Assembly (NCBI GenBank): GCA_964645585.1
Contig: CAZYAN010000012.1
Location: 12,048 to 76,047, forward strand
DNA from: DATGSL01 sp964645585
GTDB lineage: Bacteria; Verrucomicrobiota; Verrucomicrobiia; Opitutales; T3Sed10-336
Direction: 5' to 3'
Length of the DNA: 64,000 bases
Part shown: piece after piece, positions 1-8,554 of the stretch
Position numbering within the stretch: the first letter of the stretch is position 1
Layout of the letters: each line of letters opens with the position of its first letter
Notes under the pieces: generated by a model
Told to the model about the DNA's origin: nothing
The model's database searches: none
Seen by the model: only the letters and a program-made list of their open reading frames with translations
Made by a program: the position numbers and the translations under genes

Positions 1-2
1 CG

Positions 3-2720
3 CAAGTTCGGTGGCGCGGCTGGTATCCGAATGGGCAAACGATGCTCAGTCCGTGGAGATCCCGTTCGCCGGAGCATCACGACGCGTACGCGGAAACGAT
101 GCTTCGTTTGAAGCTGAATCTCCTCGATACGCTTTCGATTCTCGACGGCGGATTTCGCGACCCGTACAAGCTGCACCCGAACGCCGACATGGCGAAACGT
201 TACGGGCTCGTGCTGACGACCACGCACACCGCGCCGCTTGGCGCCCATCCGGAGGAGACGCGCTGGAAGAATTTTTGGCGGCGGGTCAAGGAAACCGACC
301 CGCCGCCGCGTTCGATTTATGATCTCGAATCGCTGCGGACCTACTGGGCGTATCATATTGAAGCGGCGATGCATCACGGACTGGAGATGATCTGGCCGAT
401 CGGGTTCCGGGGATCGGGAGACATTCCGTTTTGGGAGGATGCTTACGAGGATCCGGGGACGGATGAAGAGCGCGCGGCGGTGATCGAGAGAATGCTGACG
501 GCCCAGGTGGAACTGCTGCGGACGCTGACCGGGGAGGAGGCGCCGGATATGCGGATCACGCTTTACAACGAGAAATCGGATTTCGTGGCGGCGGGGCTTC
601 TCGACCTTCCTGATGAGCCGGGGCTGGTTTACAATTTCGTCGCGGCGCGCCGGGATCACTATCCGCCGCCCGATCTGCTCGGATTTGATTTCGAACCGCG
701 GCATCTCGCGGGTTATTATTTCAATTACTCCTTCGTTTCAACCGGATCGTTCATTGCCCAGGGAGAGGGGCCGTGGAAAATGGAGTGGAACTTCCGGACG
801 GCCGACGAGGCGAGTCCGAACGGGCTCGTTCTAGCTGTCGTCAACGCCGGGAACATCCGGGAACATGTCATGGAGCTGGCCGCGAATGCGGCGATGATGC
901 GGGATTTCGGCGCTTACGACAGCGACGCGTTTCTCCTGAAGTTTTGCGAGACGTACTTTGGGGAAGAACAAGCGGAGGAGATCGCACGATTGTATCGAGA
1001 TTTTTACGACGGCTATTGGGTACAGCGGGAACCGGATCTGGACGGCTTTGCGAGACAGTATCTGTTTCAAGACCTGCGGCTTCATCGGGCGATGCGGATT
1101 CTCATTCCCTTGCTGCGGTCGCGGACTCCCGATATGAATCCGTTTTGGGAAGGCGACTGGTTCCGGATCGATCCGGCGGCGAGCGGGACGGATAACGAAA
1201 TCGCGGCGGTGATGGCCGGGATGGAGAAGGCGATCGCCACGTTGGAATCCGTTGTGGAAAAGGCCGACGCGCTGCTGCCGGGAATCGATCCGTCGAAGCG
1301 GGCGTTTTTCAACGACAACCTCCGCGTTCAGGCGTATTTCCTGAAATACGCGAGCGAAGTCGTTTATCATTTGAGCCAGGCGATGCGGGCGCTGCACGAT
1401 GGGGACGACCTTTGGCCGCCGGTCGATCGGGCGGACCGGGCGGCGGCGGCAATGATCGCCATACTTGCGGAGACCGAACACGGCATTTTTGACGACTGGT
1501 ATGCCCCCGACACGCATTTCCACTTCCACGACCGGAAGGCCGAGATCGCGGAGCTTCTCGCGGGGATCGCGCCGGCCGGTTTCAACGATTTCTCGCGGTG
1601 GCAGCGAACGCATTTCACTGCGGAGCAGCTTTTGAAAGAAGAAGTGGGCGGGCCGCTTGCGGATCCGGATGGTGATGGCCTGGCGAATCTGCTCGAATAT
1701 GCATTGGGCGGAAATCCGGGGGCACCCGATGCCGAAGTTTTATCGCGGTTTTCGGGCGCCGGCGCCGGGGAGAACCGGTTTTTGACGCTCGGTTTCACGC
1801 CTCCCGCGCCGCTCCCGGGAGATGTTCGCTACGTGGTGGAGACCTCGGACGATCTGGTCGGCTGGACTGCTGACGCTAAACAGCTGGCCGCTGTTCTGGA
1901 CGATTTCCGAGCAGGTGGCGGAGGCGGCGCATCCTATTCGACCGGCGATATCAACGGCCAGCGGGGCGGCACGGGCTGGGCGGAAGGTTCCGAGTGGAGT
2001 CTTTCCGGATCCGGCGGGAACCGGCGGCATATCGCGCCCGGAGGCTGGCTGGAGTTCAGCAAGTTCAACACCGCCCACGAAAACAATCTGATCAATCTCG
2101 CCCGCGAGTATCCGGCCGCGGCCGACGCTTCGCTCGAGATTCAGATCGAGGTCGAACTCGTCAACCTCGCCGGCATTCGTCTTCTCGAAGGCGGTCCGAC
2201 CCGCTCGGGCGCGGATCACGCGACGGATCTTTTTGCGATTTTCGACGGAGGCGGGAGGAAAGGCGCGGTCGGGAGCGACGTCCCTTGGTACGTCGAGGCC
2301 GCGGGCGGTTTCTGGCACGCCTTGCCCGGCTCGGCGGGTGGCGGCAATTACGGGGAGCCTGTTCGCTTGGCGCCGCTAGTCGAAGGGGAAACGTATCGGA
2401 TCACGGTGGCGATGCTCGAGGATGAGCGATGGGAGGTTACGATCCGGGTGATGAATTCTGGAGAAATTCACAAGTCAGGCCCGCTGCCTTTTATCGGCGA
2501 AAACCGGGGCGTGAAAAACTGGATCAACATCCGCGCCGGGTACTCTGACACGGCTGGAAGCGATTACGAGATTCGCCTTCACCGAATCGCGGTGGTCAAG
2601 CCGTTTGCCTTTGCGGACCGACTGGCACCGGGAGAACCGGTGCTGTTTCGCGACAGATCTCCGATTCGCGACGGGGCACGGCGATTTATGCGCCTGCGTA
2701 TTGAAAGGAATTCTTCTTAA
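3..2720 (+). CDS. GH115-like alpha-glucuronidase with C-terminal module, 5' end outside window
   Basis: The reading frame is open to the first bases of the window, so the N-terminus is missing; the methionine at 42 lies inside the domain and is not the start. The first ~500 residues resemble the GH115 family (exo-acting alpha-glucuronidases that remove glucuronic or 4-O-methylglucuronic acid from xylan), including the stretch LHPNADMAKRYG followed by a TTTHTAPLG segment. From about 1590 the protein changes to a Ca-binding-like linker (ADPDGDGLANLLEYALGG, about 1657-1710), a VETSDDLVGW strand (about 1834), a beta-rich insert (about 1920-2600) and the end RRFMRLRIER. The next gene ends in the same way and begins 6 bases later, so the two are probably one operon. 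Family assignment is from remembered patterns; catalytic residues were not checked. Confidence 0.75.
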   Translation, partial: QVRWRGWYPNGQTMLSPWRSRSPEHHDAYAETMLRLKLNLLDTLSILDGGFRDPYKLHPNADMAKRYGLVLTTTHTAPLGAHPEETRWKNFWRRVKETDPPPRSIYDLESLRTYWAYHIEAAMHHGLEMIWPIGFRGSGDIPFWEDAYEDPGTDEERAAVIERMLTAQVELLRTLTGEEAPDMRITLYNEKSDFVAAGLLDLPDEPGLVYNFVAARRDHYPPPDLLGFDFEPRHLAGYYFNYSFVSTGSFIAQGEGPWKMEWNFRTADEASPNGLVLAVVNAGNIREHVMELAANAAMMRDFGAYDSDAFLLKFCETYFGEEQAEEIARLYRDFYDGYWVQREPDLDGFARQYLFQDLRLHRAMRILIPLLRSRTPDMNPFWEGDWFRIDPAASGTDNEIAAVMAGMEKAIATLESVVEKADALLPGIDPSKRAFFNDNLRVQAYFLKYASEVVYHLSQAMRALHDGDDLWPPVDRADRAAAAMIAILAETEHGIFDDWYAPDTHFHFHDRKAEIAELLAGIAPAGFNDFSRWQRTHFTAEQLLKEEVGGPLADPDGDGLANLLEYALGGNPGAPDAEVLSRFSGAGAGENRFLTLGFTPPAPLPGDVRYVVETSDDLVGWTADAKQLAAVLDDFRAGGGGGASYSTGDINGQRGGTGWAEGSEWSLSGSGGNRRHIAPGGWLEFSKFNTAHENNLINLAREYPAAADASLEIQIEVELVNLAGIRLLEGGPTRSGADHATDLFAIFDGGGRKGAVGSDVPWYVEAAGGFWHALPGSAGGGNYGEPVRLAPLVEGETYRITVAMLEDERWEVTIRVMNSGEIHKSGPLPFIGENRGVKNWINIRAGYSDTAGSDYEIRLHRIAVVKPFAFADRLAPGEPVLFRDRSPIRDGARRFMRLRIERNSS

Positions 2721-2726
2721 CGACGA

Positions 2727-5700
2727 ATGAACACGAATCGAGACGAATTGCTGATGACGAAGCTTGCCGCGGCGACCTGCGCGGTGTTCCTGATGCTGAG
2801 CACCGCGGCTAGCGGTGGAACCTTTTTGGAGGAATGGACGGGAGGCGCGGATACGGAGAATCTGGTCGTTCTGGTGGCGGACGGTCAGCCGGCGGCGACC
2901 GTTGTTTTGCCGGAAAATCCGACGGGAGAGCACGAACGTGCGGCGAACTTGCTCGTCGATTCCGTTGAGCAAATGAGCGGCGCCCGGCTTTCCGTTGTTT
3001 CCGATCCCGGTTTGGTGGAAACAGGAAACCGGATCTGGATCGGTCTGCGCCCGGAGTTGACGCAGTATTTTCCGGAGGCGGATCTCGGGTTCACAAAGCC
3101 GGAGGAGCTGGTTATGATCGCGAAACCGCGTGAGCTGCTGCTGGCGGGCCGCGACGAGACGGTCGACGGCGCTCCGGTTCAGGCGGGAACGCTGCTTTCG
3201 GTTTTGACGTTTTTGCAGGATCGGCTCGGTGTACGCTGGCTCTGGCCAGGTGAGAACGGTACGGATTATCTCACGTCGGAAAACATCGCGTTCGCGCCGT
3301 TCGAATACCGGTATCATCCGCCGCTGACGCACCGGAATCTTCGCGGAGTGAATTTCGCGAATCGCTGGAACGCCGTCTTGCGCGAGGAGGACCGGCGGAA
3401 AGCGCCGAACAAAGAGGCGTTGATCGAAAAATACGCCGGCGGTTACGACGCGATGCCGGATTTAATGCGGGAAAAAGACCGGGAAGCGCAGGCGTGGTTT
3501 AACAAGCAGCGGGTTGGCGCCCAGAACGCCCGGGTACTCGGCGATTCGTTCAATCAGGCGGCGCGGGGAAGTCTGCCGTATGAGGCGCAGCATTCGTTCG
3601 GCGACTGGTATGACCGGTTCGCCAAGGATCATCCGGAGTGGTTTGCGCTGCAGCCGGACGGAACCCGGGTCAGCGAGCAGGAGGAGCCGTATCCGCAAAA
3701 AGATCGCGTAAAGCTCTGCATTTCGAATCCGGAAGTCGCCGCCCAATGGCTGGACGATGCGGAGGCGTATTTTTCGGCGAATCCGAACGCGACGATGATC
3801 AGCGCCTCGCCGAACGACGGCGGCTGGCAAGGGTATTGCGTTTGCGAAGTCTGCAAAAGCTGGGACGCGCCGGATGCGCCGATGCTGCCGCGCACGCTGC
3901 TTTGGCGCGGGCACCAGGAGGAGCATCGCGCGCTCACGGATCGTTATGTGAAATTTTGGAATATCCTGGCCCGCGGGCTGAAGGAGCGTTTTCCGGATCG
4001 GGATTTGAAGATCGGGGTTTGGGCGTATTGCGCCTATGAGCCGGCGCCGGTTCGGGAAATGCTGGAGGATAATATCATCCCCGGCTATGTCGGGATTCGG
4101 AATCTCGAAGTCGGTCAAAATTCCCGGGAACGGATCGAGAACAACGTCGCCGCCTGGCGCGGCTGGGCGGAGCACGGGGCATCGGGAATCGTCTGGCGGC
4201 CGAATACATTGAAGCGGAACGCGGGTTTGCCTTATGTCTACATGCACCGGCACGGCGATGTCTGGAATGAACTGGCGAAAAACAAGATCGTCGGATTCGA
4301 TGTCGACAGCATCCACCATCACTGGTCGACGCAGGCGCCGCAGTTTTACGTGATGGCGCAGCTCGCGTGGGATCCGACGCGGAAGGCGCGGGAGATCCTG
4401 GACGACTTTTACCGGCGTGCCTTCGGGGAGGCGGCGGCTCGGTATGTGGACGCCTACTTTTCGGTTTTCGAGCAGCTTTATTACAAGATCGATGAAACGC
4501 ACCAGGACTGGGGCAATCCCGCGTGGCACTTTTATTCAGGGCTTCCGCGCGCGTATCGCGAGATGAAACTTGCGCCGACGCTGGGACGGTCGATGGCGGA
4601 TCACGCGTGGGGCGATTACCTGTGGGAAAAACCGGACGCGACGTTTACCGCCGAGGAGCTGGCCGCGGAATATCTGCGGCGGGCGGAAGCGGCGGTTGCA
4701 GACGGACCGGAGATCTACCGAAAGCGCGTGGCGTTCTTGCGCACGGGTTTTGAGTTGATCGATCCGCAGCTCGATATGATTGAGGTGATGAATGAAATCC
4801 GCGCCGGGACGGACGACATGGATGCGGTGATGAGCCAAGCGTATTCGGCGGCCGAACGCCGGGAAAAGGTGCTCATCGAAAATATCCGCAATTTCGCTTT
4901 CGGTTATCCGCAGCTGCTGATGCATTACCGCTACATCATGCCGCAGCGCCTCGGGCCGCCGGAGAACCTCGAATCCGCGGCACCTCGCGGTTTCGGTTCG
5001 TGGCAGGCGGAGCATTTCAGTCCGGCGGAGCTGGCGGATGAATCGGTCAGCGGCCCGTATGCCGATCCCGATGGTGACGGGCTGGCCAATCTGCTCGAAT
5101 ACGCTCTCGGCGGAGATCCGCGATCGGCTTCTCCGGAAATTGCCCCGCGGACGGCGCTTGCGGAGGCGGAGGGAGGGCGTTTTCTGGTGTCGGGTTTTAC
5201 TCGCCCGCATCCTTTTCCGACCGACATCGACTACCGTGTCGAGACTTCGGACGACCTGGTTACATGGTTGGAAGAAGCCGAAGAAATGTCCGTGCTGATC
5301 GACGGATTCACGGCTGGCGACGGCAGCGGGGGCAGTTACTCCGCTGGTGATATTCATGGCCAAGCGGGCGGTTTCGGTTGGGCGCCTGACTCTGTCTGGA
5401 CCATGTCCGGGCCGGGCGGGCATCGGCGGCACATCGTACCCGGAGGCGGCCTGGAGTTTTCGAAGTTTTCCCTGAGCGGGCAAAACAATCTCATCAATCT
5501 CGCGCGCGAGCACCGGGCGGCGCACGACCCGCCGTTTGAGGTGCGGATCGATGTTGAACTTCTCGATCTCACCGGGATCCGGCTTTTGGAAGGTGAGCCG
5601 TCGCGCTCCGGCGCGAATCACGCAGACGATCTTTTTGCGATCTTTGACGGGGGAGGAAAGCTCGGCCCGGTCACTTCGGATTCTCGGTGGTATTTGGAGG

Positions 5701-6122
5701 CTGCCGCCGGTCACTGGCACGCGTTGCCCGGATCGGAAGCCGGCGGCAACTACGGAGAGCCGGTTCCGCTCGCGCCGCTGCTTGAGAACGAACGTTACGA
5801 GATCGCGGTTTCGATTCTGCCGGAGGCGAAGTGGCGGGTCTCCATTTTCATGGTGAACGCTGGACAGACCTACAAGTCGGGACCTATGCCGCTGATCGGG
5901 CGGAACGAAACCGTCTCGAACTGGTTCAACCTGCGCGTCGGCGTTACGGATACGGCGGGCTCCGATTACAGGATTCGCCTGAATCGGCTCACGATCGGAA
6001 ATCCGTTTGACTCAGCGGAGGGTTTCTTTGCTGGCGAACCCCGGTTTTTTCGGGACCGTCTGACGGATGGCGAGTCGGATCGGCGGTTTATGCGGCTTCG
6101 CGTCGAGCGGTCTGGAGGATAA
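2727..6122 (+). CDS. Exported DUF4838 protein (GH67-like N-terminal domain) with C-terminal module
   Basis: A 1131-residue protein. The signal peptide fits best from the internal ATG at 2754 (MTKLAAATCAVFLMLSTAASG), so the true start may be there. The N-terminal ~150 residues look like the accessory domain found in front of GH67 alpha-glucuronidases (VLPENPTGEHERAANLLVDS, then a WIGLRPELTQYF segment). The middle is a DUF4838-type barrel with CVCEVCKSWDAPDAP around 3840-3880. The last ~380 residues (from about 4970) repeat the C-terminal module of the gene upstream: DPDGDGLANLLEYALGGD, VETSDDLVTW, a beta-rich insert, and RRFMRLRVER. With the GH115-like neighbour this suggests exported enzymes acting on uronic-acid-bearing glycans. 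The reaction catalysed by DUF4838 is not established by the sequence. Confidence 0.75.
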   Translation: MNTNRDELLMTKLAAATCAVFLMLSTAASGGTFLEEWTGGADTENLVVLVADGQPAATVVLPENPTGEHERAANLLVDSVEQMSGARLSVVSDPGLVETGNRIWIGLRPELTQYFPEADLGFTKPEELVMIAKPRELLLAGRDETVDGAPVQAGTLLSVLTFLQDRLGVRWLWPGENGTDYLTSENIAFAPFEYRYHPPLTHRNLRGVNFANRWNAVLREEDRRKAPNKEALIEKYAGGYDAMPDLMREKDREAQAWFNKQRVGAQNARVLGDSFNQAARGSLPYEAQHSFGDWYDRFAKDHPEWFALQPDGTRVSEQEEPYPQKDRVKLCISNPEVAAQWLDDAEAYFSANPNATMISASPNDGGWQGYCVCEVCKSWDAPDAPMLPRTLLWRGHQEEHRALTDRYVKFWNILARGLKERFPDRDLKIGVWAYCAYEPAPVREMLEDNIIPGYVGIRNLEVGQNSRERIENNVAAWRGWAEHGASGIVWRPNTLKRNAGLPYVYMHRHGDVWNELAKNKIVGFDVDSIHHHWSTQAPQFYVMAQLAWDPTRKAREILDDFYRRAFGEAAARYVDAYFSVFEQLYYKIDETHQDWGNPAWHFYSGLPRAYREMKLAPTLGRSMADHAWGDYLWEKPDATFTAEELAAEYLRRAEAAVADGPEIYRKRVAFLRTGFELIDPQLDMIEVMNEIRAGTDDMDAVMSQAYSAAERREKVLIENIRNFAFGYPQLLMHYRYIMPQRLGPPENLESAAPRGFGSWQAEHFSPAELADESVSGPYADPDGDGLANLLEYALGGDPRSASPEIAPRTALAEAEGGRFLVSGFTRPHPFPTDIDYRVETSDDLVTWLEEAEEMSVLIDGFTAGDGSGGSYSAGDIHGQAGGFGWAPDSVWTMSGPGGHRRHIVPGGGLEFSKFSLSGQNNLINLAREHRAAHDPPFEVRIDVELLDLTGIRLLEGEPSRSGANHADDLFAIFDGGGKLGPVTSDSRWYLEAAAGHWHALPGSEAGGNYGEPVPLAPLLENERYEIAVSILPEAKWRVSIFMVNAGQTYKSGPMPLIGRNETVSNWFNLRVGVTDTAGSDYRIRLNRLTIGNPFDSAEGFFAGEPRFFRDRLTDGESDRRFMRLRVERSGG

Positions 6123-6125
6123 AGA

Positions 6126-6223
6126 AATCCGAAACGAAGCGGCTGCTGCGTCATCTCCGTTTGACGGAAGACGCGTTCTTCCGCGCGCAGCGGGGTGACG
6201 CGGAGATCAGAGGGGTTCGGATT
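6126..6223. repeat. Nested three-tier inverted repeat
   Basis: Three stems sit inside each other in the gap after the DUF4838 gene: outer aatccgaa (6126-6133) with ttcggatt (6216-6223), middle atctccg (6153-6159) with cggagat (6201-6207), inner cggaaga (6165-6171) with tcttccg (6177-6183) around a 5-base loop. No T-tract follows, so it is not a classical intrinsic terminator. It could be a Rho-associated 3' structure or a REP-like element. Nothing else was seen in 6123-6294. Confidence 0.35.
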
Positions 6224-6294
6224 CGGATCGTGGGTCAGGATTTGCTGCATCGCCTTGGTTTGCCTTTCTCTCGGAATTTTCGATCAGTGAAGCC

Positions 6295-7506
6295 GTGTCG
6301 GTTTTTGCACTGATTCTGTTTTCCTTGCTGTTGCTGAACTTCCTTTGGTGGTGGCGTGCGGATTTTGCACTGAGGAAAAGCGGCTTCCGGTGGCGCGCGC
6401 GGATTTGTCCGCTGCTTTGGGCGCTGGCGATGGCGGGTTTTTTGCTCGTTCTGATATTGGCGAGAGACGCGTCGGCGCCGATCCGCGAGGCGGTTCCCGT
6501 TCCGGTGATCGCGGCGGTCTATCTCTGGCATCTGCTCATTTTGCCCGTCTGGCTTTTTTTGCTGCCGGTCATCGAGTTCAGCCGCTTGGCCGGATGGTGG
6601 AAACGAAAACGCCGCCCGCCGATCGCTGCCGGCGATGTGCGCTGGAGCCGACGCCAATTTCTCACTTGGATCACCGCGATTCTGCCGCCGGTCTTTCTGA
6701 CTGGTGTCACCGCGATTTCTCTGCCGCGGCTCAATCACTTTCGGATTCGGCGGTTCACGTTACCGATTCCGGGTCTGCCCGAAGAACTCGATGGCTTGAC
6801 GATCGCTCAGCTGGCGGATGTCCATGTCGGCTCGTTCACCCACGGAAAAACGCTGGCGGCAATTGCGGAAACAACGAATTCCCTGCGGCCTGATCTCGTC
6901 GTGCTTCCGGGCGATTTGATCAATAACGACATCAAGGACCTCCCCGAAGCAATTGAGATGGTCAAATCTCTCAAGGCGCCGCACGGCGTCTTTCTTTGCG
7001 AGGGGAATCACGATTTGATTCCTGGCCGCGAGCTGTTCGAAAAGCAAACCAAGGCCGCTGGGCTCCAGCTGCTCGTCAATGAAGCGCGGACGATCGGCAT
7101 CAACGGCGCGCGTGTCCAGATTCTGGGTCTTCGCTGGGGCGGTCCGCTGAATCCGCTGGAGCGCCCCGACGATTATTCCGAAGATGCGATTGCGGCATCG
7201 ATGGAGGAGTTGCTGCGCTTGAGAGATCCGGACGCGTTTCCGATTCTGCTGGCGCACCACCCGCACGCGTTCGATCCGGCGGCGGACGCGGGGCTGCCGC
7301 TTGTTTTCGCCGGCCACACGCATGGCGGCCAGCTGATGGTGAACGCGAATTTCGGTTTCGGCCCGGCGATGTTTCGCTATTGGAGCGGCATTTACCGGAA
7401 GGAGAACAGCACGCTCGCTGTGTCGAACGGTGTCGGGAACTGGTTTCCGCTCCGCACCGCCGCGCCCGCTGAGATCCTGCATCTTACGCTGCGGCGTGAA
7501 GGCTGA
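6295..7506 (+). CDS. Membrane-anchored calcineurin-like metallophosphoesterase
   Basis: A 403-residue protein from a GTG start. Hydrophobic segments lie near residues 3-20, 40-62 and 68-92, followed by a fourth one introduced by SRRQFLTWIT, which resembles a twin-arginine motif. The catalytic domain (about 155-400) has the metallophosphoesterase signatures: LADVHVG, LPGDLINND, GNHDL, LAHHPHAF and AGHTHGGQ. This is the YkuE/YaeI-like class, whose characterised members hydrolyse phosphodiester or pyrophosphate bonds in phospholipids or nucleotide-lipids at the membrane. The domain should sit on the periplasmic side. The substrate cannot be told from sequence. It appears to be transcribed alone. 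Confidence 0.85.
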   Translation: MSVFALILFSLLLLNFLWWWRADFALRKSGFRWRARICPLLWALAMAGFLLVLILARDASAPIREAVPVPVIAAVYLWHLLILPVWLFLLPVIEFSRLAGWWKRKRRPPIAAGDVRWSRRQFLTWITAILPPVFLTGVTAISLPRLNHFRIRRFTLPIPGLPEELDGLTIAQLADVHVGSFTHGKTLAAIAETTNSLRPDLVVLPGDLINNDIKDLPEAIEMVKSLKAPHGVFLCEGNHDLIPGRELFEKQTKAAGLQLLVNEARTIGINGARVQILGLRWGGPLNPLERPDDYSEDAIAASMEELLRLRDPDAFPILLAHHPHAFDPAADAGLPLVFAGHTHGGQLMVNANFGFGPAMFRYWSGIYRKENSTLAVSNGVGNWFPLRTAAPAEILHLTLRREG

Positions 7507-7596
7507 GCGCGCCGCGGAACAGTTCGTCGGACAGCAGCAGGTTCGGATGTTCGCCGCTGTCGATCTCGCCGCCGTCATGAAACCATGAATACGTGA

Positions 7597-7791
7597 ACCG
7601 CGAGGTTCCTCCCGGCGTCAGGTGATGTTGAAAAGCGCGACGTGCTCCTGCTCGCGCTGGAGTTGTTTCGCGATTTTTCGATTGATTACACCGAAGCCTG
7701 TCTGGCCGCGGAGGCGCGGCTGACCGGTCATGCCGTCGCAAGTTTCGACACAGATTTTGAAAAGGTCCCGAAGCTGACGGGAAGCGTCCTT
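7597..7791 (+). pseudogene. Remnant of a PIN-domain (VapC-type) toxin gene
   Basis: The frame opened by a stop at 7594-7596 encodes the C-terminal half of a PIN domain: DVEKRDVLLLALELF, then SIDYTEACLAAEARLTG, and VASFDTDFEKVPKLTG. These match the part of VapC ribonucleases carrying the last acidic residues of the active site. The N-terminal half, with the first catalytic aspartate, is absent, and no antitoxin gene lies upstream. The frame then runs on antisense into the response-regulator gene that ends at 7790. I infer a decayed toxin-antitoxin locus. The rest of 7507-7789 shows no intact gene. Confidence 0.6.
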
Positions 7792-8554
7792 AGCCTGCGC
7801 CCTTGCCGGATGATTCGCGGACGAGGTGTTTTTTCGCGCGGGCGATCGCGGCTCGGCCGAGGTGAATCGGATGTTTGTAGCCGTCGACTTCAAGATCAGC
7901 ATGGTCACGGTCGTGTATTTGAAATTGCGCGACACGTTTGAGATTGATCAAGACGGAGCGGTCGAGGCGGACGAATTCCGTTCCTTTGAGTATCTTTTTC
8001 CATTCCTTGAGCGAGCGCAGAATCAAAACGTTTCCGCCGTCGCTGGTGAGGACCCGGGTGTAGGTATCCTCAGCGAGAATGGCGGCGATTTCGTCAACGG
8101 GGACTCGCCGCAAGTGGCTGCGATCTCCGAGAAAAATGAAACCGCCGGAATCGCCCGCCGCGGAGGACTCGCGAAGCTGGCGCCGGCATTTTTCGACCGA
8201 CCGCGCGAGCCGTTCCTCGCGCACCGGCTTAACAAGATAATCGAGCGCTTCCTCCTCGAAGGCTTGCACGGCGAAATCGGCGTGGGCTGTGACGAAGACC
8301 ACCGAGGTCTCGGGCGAAATATCGGGCAGAAGATCGAAGCCGTTTCTCGGAGACAGCTGGACATCGAGAAACAGGAGATCGATCGGATTCGCCGCAAGGC
8401 TGGACCGCGCCTCCTCCAGGCTTCCGGCTTCGGCCACGACTCGGGTGGCCTCCATCTTTTCGATCATTGCGCGTAAACGGCGACGGGCGAGGCGTTCATC
8501 ATCGACGATCATGACGTCGAGATAACAATCGGATTTAGACGGGTCGCCCGGCAT
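7790..8554 (-). CDS. LytTR-family response regulator
   Basis: The chosen start (MPGDPSKSD) gives 254 residues and overlaps the kinase stop codon by 20 bases; MIVDDE at 8512 is an alternative. The receiver domain occupies about residues 14-125, with the DD pair in MIVDDE, the phospho-acceptor Asp64 in LLFLDVQL, a TAH motif and the KP motif in DYLVKPV. The C-terminal half is a LytTR DNA-binding domain (FIFLGDRSHLRRVPVDEI, then EFVRLDRSVLINLKRV). LytTR domains bind direct repeats through beta strands rather than a helix-turn-helix. Translational overlap with the upstream LytS-type kinase makes the two a cognate pair. No target can be proposed with certainty. Confidence 0.9.
   Translation of the reverse strand: MPGDPSKSDCYLDVMIVDDERLARRRLRAMIEKMEATRVVAEAGSLEEARSSLAANPIDLLFLDVQLSPRNGFDLLPDISPETSVVFVTAHADFAVQAFEEEALDYLVKPVREERLARSVEKCRRQLRESSAAGDSGGFIFLGDRSHLRRVPVDEIAAILAEDTYTRVLTSDGGNVLILRSLKEWKKILKGTEFVRLDRSVLINLKRVAQFQIHDRDHADLEVDGYKHPIHLGRAAIARAKKHLVRESSGKGAG

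Noticed and set aside
2475..3332. Minus-strand frame of 285 residues at the GH115/DUF4838 junction
   Set aside because: It crosses the boundary of two real genes on the other strand and has no recognisable motif.
7484..7620. Minus-strand peptide with RFTYSWFHDGGEIDSGEHP at the end of the metallophosphoesterase gene
   Set aside because: It looks protein-like, but no family was recognised, it overlaps a real gene, and only ~45 residues are convincing. It might be the remnant of a lost gene.
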